Origin: JAGWAJ01 sp026707615
GTDB taxonomy: Bacteria; Acidobacteriota; Vicinamibacteria; Vicinamibacterales; UBA8438
Assembly: GCA_965207595.1 (NCBI GenBank)
Contig: CBDBMW010000013.1
Location: 1-64,000 of the forward strand
Length of the DNA stretch: 64,000 nt
Direction of reading: 5' to 3'
Shown here: in pieces, positions 1-9,506 of the stretch
How positions within the stretch are numbered: the first letter of the stretch is position 1
Layout: the number at the start of each line of letters is the position of its first letter
The notes under the pieces: model-generated
Seen by the model: the letters and a program-made list of their open reading frames with translations, nothing else
Told to the model about the DNA's origin: nothing
The model's database searches: none
Made by a program: the position numbers and the translations under genes

Positions 1-111
1 ATATACGCCAGTCTGTCCAGTTGGCAATTGCTGTATCTCCTCGCGCGTAAAGGGTCGTAAGTTTCGTTTGAGTTGATATTGTAAGACGTAAGGGGTAACT
101 GTGTCACGCAT
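1..111 (-). CDS. N-terminal fragment of an unidentified protein (possible GIY-YIG type), cut by the window edge
   Basis: An open frame of 37 codons runs from an ATG at 111 off the left edge. A GGAAAG ribosome-binding site lies about 6 bases upstream of the ATG. The visible peptide is hydrophilic and ends ...LPTGQTGVY. A Leu-Pro-x-x-x-x-Gly-Val-Tyr pattern is how GIY-YIG nuclease domains often begin, but 37 residues are too few to prove that. It is the next gene downstream of the DUF1156 methylase on the same strand, only 48 bases from the methylase stop, so it may be the last or next member of the defence-like operon. Function is left open. Confidence 0.45.
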   Translation of the reverse strand, partial: MRDTVTPYVLQYQLKRNLRPFTREEIQQLPTGQTGVY

Positions 112-134
112 GAGATACTTTCCATTAGTGTGAC

Positions 135-160
135 GGCACACGGAGCGTGCCTACTACTTT
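135..160. repeat. Short hairpin repeat with TACTACTTTT tail
   Basis: GGCAC and GTGCC form a 5-bp stem with a 7-base loop, followed by TACTACTTTT. The sequence GTGCCTACTACTTTTAA recurs at about 26,595 inside the cytochrome gene, so it is a dispersed repeat of this genome. Here it lies between the methylase stop and the next start on the minus strand. Confidence 0.35.
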
Positions 161-2943
161 TAAACGTCAAGCTCTGTCTGTTCTGCTTCACCCATTGATT
201 GCGAAATATATTGCCATTGGGTTACGAGGTTATTGTAGCGTGATGCGCTCTCTGCATCGCCGCGCGCCTCGTAGTAGGCATACAGCACGCGCGCCAAACG
301 CTTTGCGGATTCGTAATCGCGCATAGCACGCGCAATGGCAGTACATCCAGAAATACCGCCGCTGTTCTCGACACCGGACAGATGCCACACCATTCGTAGA
401 CAGCCTTCCCATGCTGTCATGTTCTCGCTATTTTCGCGCTCGGCGTATTCTTCGGGTTTCAGTAGTCGAACCTTACTCCGATCTTTGAGCAGGACTTTGT
501 CGTGCATAGTGTCAATGTCTACATCCTTCGCCGTTGCTAACACCAATGCATCTCCAAAATTACCTTCTATATAACCGTGCTGCTGCAACCACGTTAAACA
601 AAATTGGCTCTCGGGATCCAGTTCACCTGTCTCTTTTTCATGATAAGCCGTAATTTCCTTGTTGATTTCCTTGAGTACTTCGCGTATTGGAACAACTTCA
701 CCACTAATCCGCACTACTTTTCTATAGCGGGAGTAGACTTCCATGCCGGGGCCGATGGCGGCTTGTGCAAGGTCGACGGGGCTGATGTTTGCGATGCGCG
801 TGAGTCTTTCAAGAGCAAGAGGCATTTCCTTTTTTAGTTCTTGTAAAAATTCGGTGCGGATTATGACAGGAGCATTATCAGGACGCGGACGGCATACTAA
901 CAGAATAGAGGAAGCAAGTGCATTTCTTTGAACAAAAAGACCTGCAGTCTGTTCAGTACGCAAAGGCCAGGTAGCAACTATTTGAAACCCAGCGTTCACA
1001 ACTGCTGTGAGCATCGTCTCCCATCCTGTGGAGGTTCTACCATCACGTTCCTCCTCTTGCTGTTTGTAGGCATAGAAGATAGAGGTAGGGAATTCAGTTG
1101 AGCAGTACCGGCGTATCTGTAGAAGCGATTTCCCCAGAAGATTCTCAAAATGTGATGTTGGATCTTCAAACCGTGGACTGGCAGTTATTTCCTCGGCTCT
1201 TGGGGGTATCATACCAGCGAACAACTCGGGATGGATATCGCGTAGGAGAGGTCTCAGCCAGACGTAGAAGAATTCGGAGAGATCTGTGTAGCCAACATTG
1301 TCGTAGTACGGTGGATCTGTGATAATAACAGGCATATCCTGAGCATGAGGAGTTGTACATGCGTCCGCCTGATATGCTTCTCCTACGTTTGCTGAGGCAG
1401 GTAAATTCTCTATAACCTTTGCAACCCATTCTACTTGGGAGGTCCAGTTTTGTGTTGAATTAGAGAAAGGGTTACCTTCAACAAAATCCCAAGTCATTGA
1501 AATTACTTGACGTGAAAAAAGTGCTGGGATTGCTTCGTGTGAATTCAACCACCACGTGAAACTGCAACTGCTCTCAGCGGTTCTTCCGATAGCGAAGGCA
1601 AGGCAGGTAAAAATTGTCTTCGCATATTCGTCTATTACACGAATAGATGCTTGGAACTCTGATAGTAGATCACTGAAGACAGTTAACATGGTAAGTTGTC
1701 TTTCAGTGAAAAGTTGGGACCACTGTGTAAATCCATAATTTTGGACTCTGAATCCCAGGGCTTGATTCGGTAATTCACCTCGTGGTCGCTCCGACGTTTC
1801 AATAGACTGGGCTACTTGGATGTGTACATCAGTGGGTGAAAGGAACAGTTTCTTTCGATTCCCCTCAGCAACTACCGCTGTCATTGTTTCTCCTATTTTG
1901 CCTGCTCTTGCTTGTTCTCGAACATAAGCCAACCTGACAGCAGTGCCACACCCACAGCAATAGGCACCTGTTCTACTCACAGTGGGATTCGGAACTCCTT
2001 CACTATGGTTTTGCACAACCCATGAAATTGTATTTAATTCTCGATCAACAACGGGTTTGACCCAGTGCTCGTTGCCCCTCTTCTTCGACAACTGAAATGT
2101 TCTCATCAAAGGCATCTGAAGTCCGCAGGCAGGATTGCTACACGGTATTGTGCGGGCCCACAACCATGCAACTACGGTGGCAGAGGTCCCGTCTGGCAAT
2201 TGTGCTTTCGGATAGAGGTGACCGATTCGTCTGTGAGCCTCCTTACGCATCCAGGCTCCATAATAGCGGATGTCGGCTGCCAGACCTGCGGTGCCTTTCC
2301 ACGGGGCGCGCGTTCTACTTCTGCCTGTGCCGGTGAACATTCCCATCGGATCGGCATCGGGATTGATCGGTTTTTGGTTGTGGAATTTCGGAGGCAATTC
2401 AATCATTGCCTTGTTGAGTAGAACAGGGAGCGGATTCAGGTCGGAGGCGCGGGCACGTAATCCCAAGCGTTGTGCTTCAAGGGGAATGGAACCGCCACCA
2501 CAAAACGGGTCGTAGACCGCAGGACAATGGTCGTGAAGGTATTTCAAGACCGCGTCGGGATCTTTTTTAAACCGTTCGCGATAGACAATTGGGTCTTCCC
2601 CGTTGTTGCGTGCGACAGAGATAGCGATTTCGCGACGTGCCGCCGCTAAAAGGGCTTCATTGTTGCTATTTTGCCAAATCACGAGTCGCTTGATGATATT
2701 GTGAAGACGGTTTCGTTCTGCTTCCTGATGGGATTCAGTTGGGAATTCGTCTTTGCATTCGGAAGGATCGTCCACCATGCTGGCGAAGATAACAGCACGG
2801 CAGGCGGCGAGGGGTCGGCGTGCCCAATAGCGGTGGAGAGTTGAGGGGTGTCCGTGTGTCAGCGAAGCGTCTTTTGCGGACTCTACGTTAATGGCTTGGA
2901 GGGGGATGTTCACCTCAATGAGTTTTTTTCGGTAATTGGGCAT
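160..2943 (-). CDS. DUF1156-family DNA methyltransferase (defence-associated)
   Basis: This 927-aa protein has the N-terminal DUF1156 signature: residues 34-43 read STLHRYWARR. A SAM-binding motif DPFCGGG lies at 145-151 and a catalytic DPPYYD motif at 543-548, the N6-adenine/N4-cytosine methylase type. CxxxxC near 265 and CCxC near 350 may bind zinc. The length and split motifs match DUF1156 'adenine-specific DNA methylase' proteins. The start lies 4 bases after the stop of the small Rpn remnant, so translation is probably coupled. The partner two genes upstream is a DUF499 ATPase; as far as I know, these two families often occur together in predicted anti-phage loci. A role in modifying host DNA within a defence system is inferred. 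Confidence 0.85.
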   Translation of the reverse strand: MPNYRKKLIEVNIPLQAINVESAKDASLTHGHPSTLHRYWARRPLAACRAVIFASMVDDPSECKDEFPTESHQEAERNRLHNIIKRLVIWQNSNNEALLAAARREIAISVARNNGEDPIVYRERFKKDPDAVLKYLHDHCPAVYDPFCGGGSIPLEAQRLGLRARASDLNPLPVLLNKAMIELPPKFHNQKPINPDADPMGMFTGTGRSRTRAPWKGTAGLAADIRYYGAWMRKEAHRRIGHLYPKAQLPDGTSATVVAWLWARTIPCSNPACGLQMPLMRTFQLSKKRGNEHWVKPVVDRELNTISWVVQNHSEGVPNPTVSRTGAYCCGCGTAVRLAYVREQARAGKIGETMTAVVAEGNRKKLFLSPTDVHIQVAQSIETSERPRGELPNQALGFRVQNYGFTQWSQLFTERQLTMLTVFSDLLSEFQASIRVIDEYAKTIFTCLAFAIGRTAESSCSFTWWLNSHEAIPALFSRQVISMTWDFVEGNPFSNSTQNWTSQVEWVAKVIENLPASANVGEAYQADACTTPHAQDMPVIITDPPYYDNVGYTDLSEFFYVWLRPLLRDIHPELFAGMIPPRAEEITASPRFEDPTSHFENLLGKSLLQIRRYCSTEFPTSIFYAYKQQEEERDGRTSTGWETMLTAVVNAGFQIVATWPLRTEQTAGLFVQRNALASSILLVCRPRPDNAPVIIRTEFLQELKKEMPLALERLTRIANISPVDLAQAAIGPGMEVYSRYRKVVRISGEVVPIREVLKEINKEITAYHEKETGELDPESQFCLTWLQQHGYIEGNFGDALVLATAKDVDIDTMHDKVLLKDRSKVRLLKPEEYAERENSENMTAWEGCLRMVWHLSGVENSGGISGCTAIARAMRDYESAKRLARVLYAYYEARGDAESASRYNNLVTQWQYISQSMGEAEQTELDV

Positions 2944-2947
2944 ACGT

Positions 2948-3172
2948 CTATTGAATCAGTTTTTGTGCGAAGGCTTGGATGCTGTGTGCGTGAATTGCTT
3001 GGAGATAAAGATCCTTGAGTCGTTCTAAATCGTCTATATCTTGAAGTGCAGGTTTTAAGGCATCCACAAGTTCTGTTGAGAAGTTCGTTTTAAGAATCAC
3101 CGAGATGTGTCTGACAGTCGTTTCTCTGGTAATTCTCTTGCGTGGGTGTTGGTAAGTTTTAGATTCTTGCAT
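2948..3172 (-). CDS. C-terminal remnant of an Rpn-type nuclease paralogue
   Basis: This 74-aa protein aligns along its whole length with the last third of the upstream 297-aa Rpn-type protein. Shared blocks are ESK-YQH, RETT and IDDL-RL, and the spacing is the same. It lacks the catalytic N-terminal domain, so it is either the remnant of a tandem duplication or a stand-alone accessory domain. Its ATG overlaps the stop of the upstream gene as ATGA at 3169-3172. That overlap, together with the 4-base gap to the methylase, keeps the row of genes translationally linked. Confidence 0.7.
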   Translation of the reverse strand: MQESKTYQHPRKRITRETTVRHISVILKTNFSTELVDALKPALQDIDDLERLKDLYLQAIHAHSIQAFAQKLIQ

Positions 3173-4065
3173 CAGTTGACTGCTTGCTGTCTTCCGACGG
3201 GTTCCGATTCGTGCAGCATTTGTGTGAAGGTGTCAAGATTTCGCGCTTCAGCTGCTGCGATTAGCAACTGTTCCAATCGCTGCAAATCATCTATGTTTTG
3301 CATTTCAGGGGTTAAGGCGTTCACTGCTTCTGCCGGGAATTTTCTATTGAGCACCGTTAAGGTATTCTTGAGGGTAGTCTCTCTGGCAGCTTTTTCCATT
3401 TGGTGTTGATAGAACTTGGATTCTCGCATGAGTTCCTCCGGTATGAGTCGTACGTACAACTCAGAGTTATGGACTACACAGCCGAAGAGAGAAGTGGCGT
3501 ACAGTAAATCCCCTTGGGTTTCCTGATCAACCGGTGCAGCCATTGTTGTGTTGACACATTCTTGAACCCAGTGTTCAAGGCCCATCCCTGCAGGTGGCTT
3601 CATCAACGGTGTGAGGGGTAGGATCCCGGGTGCCTGCATCTCCAAAACCGATTGCCCTTCTATTTCGATGAGCCGTATCACCTTGTAACGATTGGTGTGT
3701 TCGTAGTCGTTCCACGTGTAGGTGTAACCCCCCGGATCATTCCTTCCTGCGTTCGGATGGAAATAGATAACATTGGAGTAGACAGGCATCTGGTATTTGC
3801 CGACGAGGTATCCCTGATATTGCGCGTTCCGTGCCCACATCGGTGTATTGGTGCTATCGCGGAGTTGCAATTCGACGTGTAGGACCACTTCTTGATTGTT
3901 GACACGGACACGCTTTACGATGTCGGTCTCTCGCTCAATAATCTGCTGCTCGGTGCCCAGGTCTGTCAGCACTTCAACATCATCTGCGTCCAGTACGAAT
4001 CGCGAAAGTTCTTCGGCGTGGTCTGTCCATAAACTTTTCCCTATATTGTCGTAATCTTGTGCCAT
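3172..4065 (-). CDS. Rpn/transposase-like PD-(D/E)XK family protein
   Basis: This 297-aa protein starts at the ATG at 4065. A longer frame exists upstream, but MAQDYDNIGKSLW is the usual beginning of this family. Asp48 and an ExQ motif (E65, Q67, in the context VVLHVELQ) fit the PD-(D/E)xQ core of Rpn recombination-promoting nucleases and DUF4351-type proteins. The C-terminal half is helical and charged. Such genes are abundant in cyanobacteria and in symbionts with many repeats. Here it sits between the DUF499 ATPase and the DUF1156 methylase, behind a 240-bp repeat-containing gap. It may be a later insertion rather than a core member of the operon. Activity is not known. Confidence 0.7.
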   Translation of the reverse strand: MAQDYDNIGKSLWTDHAEELSRFVLDADDVEVLTDLGTEQQIIERETDIVKRVRVNNQEVVLHVELQLRDSTNTPMWARNAQYQGYLVGKYQMPVYSNVIYFHPNAGRNDPGGYTYTWNDYEHTNRYKVIRLIEIEGQSVLEMQAPGILPLTPLMKPPAGMGLEHWVQECVNTTMAAPVDQETQGDLLYATSLFGCVVHNSELYVRLIPEELMRESKFYQHQMEKAARETTLKNTLTVLNRKFPAEAVNALTPEMQNIDDLQRLEQLLIAAAEARNLDTFTQMLHESEPVGRQQAVN

Positions 4066-4130
4066 GGTTGTATTATACTGTAAAGCGATGGAAAATGTCA
4101 AGCGGATTTGAAATGGCACAGACTGACAAT

Positions 4131-4289
4131 CTATGGTACAGGAAGACCACAGGAAACCAACGGTTTCCTACGGTACAAGGGATACATGCCACAGGAGACC
4201 AACGGTTTCCTATGGTACAGGAAGACCACAGGAAACCAACGGTTTCCTACGGTACAAGGGATATCTGCCACAGACTGACAGTCTATGCT
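4131..4289. repeat. Two-copy 79-bp tandem repeat built of small palindromes
   Basis: Two nearly identical units start at 4131 and 4210 with CTATGGTACAGGAAGACCAC. Each contains the palindrome AGGAAACCAACGGTTTCCT, and the array ends with GACTGACAGTCTATGCTACA. The same kind of hairpin-plus-GCTACA sequence occurs at about 24,990 and 17,731. The array fills the gap between the DUF499 ATPase stop and the Rpn-type gene. Confidence 0.7.
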
Positions 4290-4307
4290 ACAAAAACTCC
4301 AGATTTT

Positions 4308-7300
4308 TTAGCCGCTCTTGAATTCTGCGTTGAGGTGTTCGCTGTTTTGCTTGACGGCACGGGTGGTGTTTTCGGAAAAGCCGTCTGATTTGTTGGCAGT
4401 AATGGTAAGTTCAATTTTCACATTTCCGCCATCTGCTTGTAGGGTACGGGCAATTTCGTCTTGAATCATGTCAATCTCATTGCCAAAAGGCAGTTCTAAC
4501 TGCAAAGCTTTAGTGACAACAACATGCGTAGGCCCCTTCGCTTGTGGCGGTTCGACCACAACGCCGGTTGCGTCGTCTCCCGTTTGCTTTCCTGGGTCTG
4601 GCACTGGTTCGGGAGTGTCCGGCGGTTTCTGCTGCTTGTCTCTTTCCTCCTTGAGTAACTTTGCCAGTTCAGGGGTTATGAGGACGGCGTTGGTGCCTTT
4701 ATCGATTCGGAGTCCACCAATCTGCTCTTCAAAACGGAAGTTGGAGTAGTTGCCATCCTGATACGCCCTGGCGTATCCAAAGATGCCTGCTTCTACCCCG
4801 TCTCTAATGCAGGTCGTTAAGACGTTCCGGTCTCTTAATCGTGGCATGTAGACGTTTTGTGCCATTAGTTCCCAGAGACGGTCTGTTTCAATGTGGTCTT
4901 GGTAGGTGTCACTACTCCAGACGTATTGTTGCAGTTTTGCAGCGAAGATATCAGGGGCAATTTTTGTAACAATTGCGTCGTCTTCAATGAATTTGTCTCG
5001 AAGACGTTTCATAATTCTGCCGTCTTCGGGTTTTGTGTCAGCGATAGAGAAGTTGTAGGTATCCGATCGCGCATCTGCTTGGGTAGGTGCAAGTGCCCAT
5101 CGGTATGCCTTGAACAAGGTGGTTGTTACGGCATCTTCAGCAGATTCGAGATTTTCCGTGGTCTGATCGCGCCGTTCGCCTGTCAGGTCGCTAAGTGCGC
5201 CGTGTAGATCATCTCCAGTCATAATGGAATTCCATGCAAGATAGTTTTTGACGAGATTTTTGAGGTCTCGAATGTCATCCCGCCGCGCTGCGATGAAGAG
5301 GAGCGTATTCCTGAAGGTGCGATCTTGTGCATCATCCCCACTGTACCTAAGTATTTTACGTGCTGCGTCCTGCGCTGTGTTAGTAGTCTCTTTATCTCGG
5401 CTCGGCAGAGAGGCTTGTGGCGGCAGAATGACGTACTGAAGGGTTTCGGAGTTTTTCACAAGACTTGGAGATGTGGGACAGATTTGAACGCTTGGGTCTT
5501 GTCCGATTGCTCTTTGTAACCGTGAGATAATCTCTCCGTAGATTTCGTCATCGGTATACTCCGCAGCCCGATCTAAAGCGACCTTATTGAGGTTTTCCTG
5601 AGTGTGGAAGTAGTATCTGTCATCAAGATTGTAGAGAAAGTAGAGATTGCCGGCCATTCTGCTGAGTGCATCGTTGTAAACGGAAACGCCTTGTCCGGGT
5701 TCAACCACCCCGAGGTGAATTTGGCGGGTTGTGATCCCTTTGACGGCGCGCCCGGTTGCGCTACCGAGGAACACGGTGCGGGCGATTCGTCTCGCCGCGC
5801 TGCCGACTTCAATGAAGCTTTGAGATTTTTGATCGATCTGATCGGTGCGAGAGCCGTGGCTGTCTACCTCTTTTACGACGGGGTCCCAATTGCCTCCGGA
5901 CTTGGCAAGCAGTCTGGTGAATTCGTCGGCGAGTGCCGGATCGTCGAGTGTGAGATTCGCTGGCATTATCAACAGAGAGGGATCCTGTTCTTGGTAGAGC
6001 CGGGAGATGCAGGTTGCCATGATCCGCAGGACACCTCGGGTCCGTTGAAATCCGGGAATCACTGCCCAGTCCTCAAAGAGTCGATCAAATATCTCAGGGT
6101 GGATCGGGTAGCAGTCTTTCATCCGCTGCAGATAGTGTTGATCGCTGACGTTGTCAGGGTATTCACCGCGCGAGTTCTGGTACATCTTTCGGAACGCTTC
6201 GCAAGTTAGATCTCGCTCGGTTTCGTCAATGACACTACCAAACAACCGTCTACGTACTACCTTAAATGCGTTATCCACTTCTAAAGGGATTGAAACGGCA
6301 TCAACCCTTTCAAGTATAGCTTCAAGTTCACTAAGAACACTCATTCCACCTTGTCCGCCTGCGTGCACTTGTCCTTCTGGTAATGTTGCGACAAGTGCAA
6401 CGTTCTTAGATCTGTTCACAGATTCTGTAACTGCCTGAAAGAAGGTGTAGATACTTTCTCGTGTTACGCCTTGTACATTACGGACATAAGCGACGAGTTC
6501 ATCCATTAGGATAACAGAGGGTCCGACGTGTTCAAAGAGTGCGTCTAACTGGTTTCCGCCAGGGGCGATCCCTTCAAATGCGGCTTCTCTTATAATATTA
6601 TAGGCATCTTGCCCACCGAGCTGCTCTGCCATCATTCCCCAGAGCGTATTGAGGGGATCACCTTGTTGGGTTTCATCTGCATCAGTTGTGGAGAGATAGG
6701 TGCCGACAAGGACAGAAACATTGGCATTGAGCGGTGTGCCGGGGTCCCATTCCGCTTTTTCAATGATTTCGTTAATTTCTTCACGTAACCGCGCATACTC
6801 ACCCTCTGTGGGAAGTTCTCTCAATATATTTGCGCCTGTTATGAGGTGGTAAAGTGCGATTAGGCTATGGGTTTTCCCGCCGCCGAATCCGGTTTTGAGT
6901 TGGATAACCGGATCACCACCTTTCCCACCGAGCCGTTTTAAAGTATTGACTAATAGTTCCTTGAGTCCAGTGGTGATGTATGTCTGGTTGAAAAAGATGT
7001 CAGTTTCGCCGTATTCTGAGGTTTTTGCTCTCCCTTCAAAGACTTCTTGGAGGTCCGCAGCGAATTCCGATTTTCGGAAGGTGCCTTCAATGACATCGGT
7101 ATTCGGACGTATAACATCACGCCATGACTTGAGGTTTGCTGTCTTTCTACGGGGTAGTTTGGGTTTCGATTCTACAGTAGATGTTACATTGGCTAATAAC
7201 CTGTCTCGGATGGTCTCAACTTCACCTTTCTGTTCTGGGGTATTGATTTGTCCGAGTATGTCTGCAATTTCGTGGAGTCGTGAAAGGGCATACTCTGGAG

Positions 7301-7685
7301 CGAAGTCTTCTGATTCAGGGTGGGAAACTTTATTTCGCGCCTCGGTGATGAGCCCTACAGCACTCCGCACATCGCGATCAGGATCAAAGCATTGTTCAAA
7401 AGCATCGCGCCAGTATTTTCTAAAGAGGTGTGGAAAATCACCAATATCTATATCTGCTTCGTTTTGGATGCGGTCTTCTGGAGCTAAACCTTGCACCGTT
7501 TTTAGGTTTCTGAGGATAAACGGTCGCATGGCATCTCGGTAGATGTTGAGTGCTTGGTAAAGTGCGTCTTGGTTTGGGCGTTTGGACGAATTCACGTATT
7601 TTGGGCTCCATCTCTGTAAATTTCTCAGTAACGTAGCATATCTAGGATTTAAGATCAAGTGCGATATTGTTTTCTGGCTATTCAA
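4308..7685 (-). CDS. Swt1-like HEPN plus DUF499 P-loop ATPase
   Basis: This protein has 1,125 residues. The N-terminal ~160 residues look like a Swt1-type HEPN domain with R117-x4-H122 in ARNKVSHPE, the HEPN active-site pattern. A P-loop follows at 266-273 (GFGGGKTH), and a Walker B at 391-396 (VILMDE). This GGGKTHS variant and the length are characteristic of DUF499 ATPases. The C-terminus after about 1000 is proline-rich and then folds into a small charged domain. The start codon overlaps the DUF4411 stop by 8 bases. With the DUF1156 methylase downstream, it probably forms the ATPase/effector half of a modification-linked defence system; that role is inferred. Confidence 0.85.
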   Translation of the reverse strand: MNSQKTISHLILNPRYATLLRNLQRWSPKYVNSSKRPNQDALYQALNIYRDAMRPFILRNLKTVQGLAPEDRIQNEADIDIGDFPHLFRKYWRDAFEQCFDPDRDVRSAVGLITEARNKVSHPESEDFAPEYALSRLHEIADILGQINTPEQKGEVETIRDRLLANVTSTVESKPKLPRRKTANLKSWRDVIRPNTDVIEGTFRKSEFAADLQEVFEGRAKTSEYGETDIFFNQTYITTGLKELLVNTLKRLGGKGGDPVIQLKTGFGGGKTHSLIALYHLITGANILRELPTEGEYARLREEINEIIEKAEWDPGTPLNANVSVLVGTYLSTTDADETQQGDPLNTLWGMMAEQLGGQDAYNIIREAAFEGIAPGGNQLDALFEHVGPSVILMDELVAYVRNVQGVTRESIYTFFQAVTESVNRSKNVALVATLPEGQVHAGGQGGMSVLSELEAILERVDAVSIPLEVDNAFKVVRRRLFGSVIDETERDLTCEAFRKMYQNSRGEYPDNVSDQHYLQRMKDCYPIHPEIFDRLFEDWAVIPGFQRTRGVLRIMATCISRLYQEQDPSLLIMPANLTLDDPALADEFTRLLAKSGGNWDPVVKEVDSHGSRTDQIDQKSQSFIEVGSAARRIARTVFLGSATGRAVKGITTRQIHLGVVEPGQGVSVYNDALSRMAGNLYFLYNLDDRYYFHTQENLNKVALDRAAEYTDDEIYGEIISRLQRAIGQDPSVQICPTSPSLVKNSETLQYVILPPQASLPSRDKETTNTAQDAARKILRYSGDDAQDRTFRNTLLFIAARRDDIRDLKNLVKNYLAWNSIMTGDDLHGALSDLTGERRDQTTENLESAEDAVTTTLFKAYRWALAPTQADARSDTYNFSIADTKPEDGRIMKRLRDKFIEDDAIVTKIAPDIFAAKLQQYVWSSDTYQDHIETDRLWELMAQNVYMPRLRDRNVLTTCIRDGVEAGIFGYARAYQDGNYSNFRFEEQIGGLRIDKGTNAVLITPELAKLLKEERDKQQKPPDTPEPVPDPGKQTGDDATGVVVEPPQAKGPTHVVVTKALQLELPFGNEIDMIQDEIARTLQADGGNVKIELTITANKSDGFSENTTRAVKQNSEHLNAEFKSG

Positions 7686-8169
7686 ATATCCAATTTTCTC
7701 TTTTTATTAGGTCTACTATTTTGATACACTCTACATGGAAATGTGTGCAGGCATCAGGAATTTTCGGTCTGTTCCTACTATATGTAGGGTTCTCTTCGGT
7801 TAGGACGATATAATTTTCATCGGTGAGTGCTAAAGCAACACCCCACGGGTCTGCTCCTGACTTCCGTGTCCGATTGTCCACCAATCTGGGGAATTCCGAT
7901 AGCACTTCACTGGCTTTCTCCTGTCCTGCTTCATCAATTGGCATTTGAAAATCTGACTTTAATTGGTTCTCATCACACCATTGCTTAATTTCCGTATCTC
8001 TCATCGCCTCCTCAAAAACAATTTGTGACATTTTCAACCGACCATTCTTTATGAGTGCCTCAATCTCACGCCACAAAGAGGGAAAATTTTCGATTGGGTA
8101 TCGTTCATGAAAGGCAGCAATCAGCGCGCTCGTGTCAATACTATAAATTACTTGATCATGATTAAACAA
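7678..8169 (-). CDS. DUF4411 PIN-like protein (putative toxin)
   Basis: This 163-aa protein shows PIN-fold acidic residues: D12 in YSIDTSAL, E53/E54, D107 in GADPWG and E125/E126. This order matches DUF4411, a PIN-like family usually found next to an XRE/ImmA-type partner, exactly as here. It starts 5 bases after the stop of the HTH-ImmA gene and overlaps the DUF499 gene, so all three are probably one transcript. The usual reading is a toxin with RNase activity held by the upstream gene product. An alternative is that it is an effector of the larger system. Confidence 0.8.
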   Translation of the reverse strand: MFNHDQVIYSIDTSALIAAFHERYPIENFPSLWREIEALIKNGRLKMSQIVFEEAMRDTEIKQWCDENQLKSDFQMPIDEAGQEKASEVLSEFPRLVDNRTRKSGADPWGVALALTDENYIVLTEENPTYSRNRPKIPDACTHFHVECIKIVDLIKRENWIFE

Positions 8170-8174
8170 CGAAT

Positions 8175-9347
8175 TTATACAAAGATAGCACTCTCAATTT
8201 TAGCAAGGTGTTTTGTGTCGGAATTAGAAAGAACAGAGGCGAGTTCAGCGCGCGTAATTTTCTGCTCATAATAAGCCGTAAAGGCGGTTCGTGCGAAATG
8301 CTCACCAGAGGCATTGAGAAGCCGATTAGGGTAAGGCGCAGCTCCACCACTTCGTCTTGGAGTGTCCCTATACTTTGCCAATTGCCGGCTTCTATACGTT
8401 TGGTAGTTACGTCGCGAGATTATTTCCAGTGTTAGCAATCGCCGCATAATCACTTCGGGGCTGACATGAAAGAATTTGGAGGTTCCGGGTAGATCTTCTT
8501 GAAGCGTCTCCAAATTTATTCTTTCAAGCAATTCATTTTCTGGGACTAAGACTTCGGCAGCGACCTGATTGCAAAAGACTTCAATCGGATCCAAATTTGG
8601 GGAGTTTGCTTCTGGAAAATTAGTGTTCTGGATGACACTTTCTCCAAGAGCAATATGTACCAACTCGTGGATGAGTGTGAAGATACGTCCGTACGGACTG
8701 TCTTTGGGGTTTACTACGATCACGGGAAACGGATTCTGTGCAATGCAGAATCCACGTACTGTTTCCAGTTCAACAGAAAGGTGTGTGTTCACAGAGGTTT
8801 GGCAGACAAGGATACCTTTCGCTTCGACAATCCGTTTCCAAAATTTCAACGCAGCGTATGGGTCATTTGCACGTTGTAGTTGTGTTCTGTTGAACTCCAG
8901 AAATTCCGTTATTTTTTTGGCTGCTTGCCTTGGTTCTTCTTGCTTATTGACATTCAGTGTAACCTCGGGAGGTGGTTCCTCTAACAATTCGTATAATTCA
9001 ATGAGAGTCTCGCGTCTTTCAAACACTTCAATGATATTGGCGTTTAACCTATAAACCTGTTCCTCATCTGTCGCGAGTTGTTCGGGCAGTACTCGATAAT
9101 CTGTGAGTGGTCGAAAATCGGTCGGCGGTTCCGACAAATAGAAAATAGAGATATGGGTTTTATAGAGTTTAGCGATTTTCTTTAGCTGCGCAAAGGTGGG
9201 TCGTTCTGTCCCGTTTTCCCACGTTTCAAGGGTTTCGGGTTCAATTTTTAATCTTTTTGCCGCGTAGTCAATCTCTAATCTGATGCGTTTTTCACGCGCC
9301 CATTTGAGGACTTCCGGCGTAATGAGTGCTTTGATGGATTTAGCCAT
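8175..9347 (-). CDS. XRE-type HTH and ImmA/IrrE metallopeptidase
   Basis: This 390-aa protein starts at the ATG at 9347, which has GGAGA 8 bases upstream. Residues 1-80 form an HTH with the typical LETWENGTERPTFAQLKKIA segment. The C-terminal part has the zinc-peptidase motif HELVH at 227-231 and the following CNQVAAEVLVP helix of COG2856 proteins. Members of this family act as antitoxin or regulator for DUF4411-type toxins and can cleave repressors. It is the first gene after a strong promoter, so autoregulation of the whole operon is likely. Confidence 0.85.
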   Translation of the reverse strand: MAKSIKALITPEVLKWAREKRIRLEIDYAAKRLKIEPETLETWENGTERPTFAQLKKIAKLYKTHISIFYLSEPPTDFRPLTDYRVLPEQLATDEEQVYRLNANIIEVFERRETLIELYELLEEPPPEVTLNVNKQEEPRQAAKKITEFLEFNRTQLQRANDPYAALKFWKRIVEAKGILVCQTSVNTHLSVELETVRGFCIAQNPFPVIVVNPKDSPYGRIFTLIHELVHIALGESVIQNTNFPEANSPNLDPIEVFCNQVAAEVLVPENELLERINLETLQEDLPGTSKFFHVSPEVIMRRLLTLEIISRRNYQTYRSRQLAKYRDTPRRSGGAAPYPNRLLNASGEHFARTAFTAYYEQKITRAELASVLSNSDTKHLAKIESAIFV

Positions 9348-9506
9348 GATTTGTATCTCCACGAACCGGTTACCCCATTTATCGTAACCCATCAGTCAAG
9401 ATGTTTCCCAATTACGTGATGTAACTCCATGAATTCGCGGACAGATAAATTAAATTGTGATGATGGTAAAGATGTACTTAATATATACTACTCAAAAGTG
9501 AGTTAT

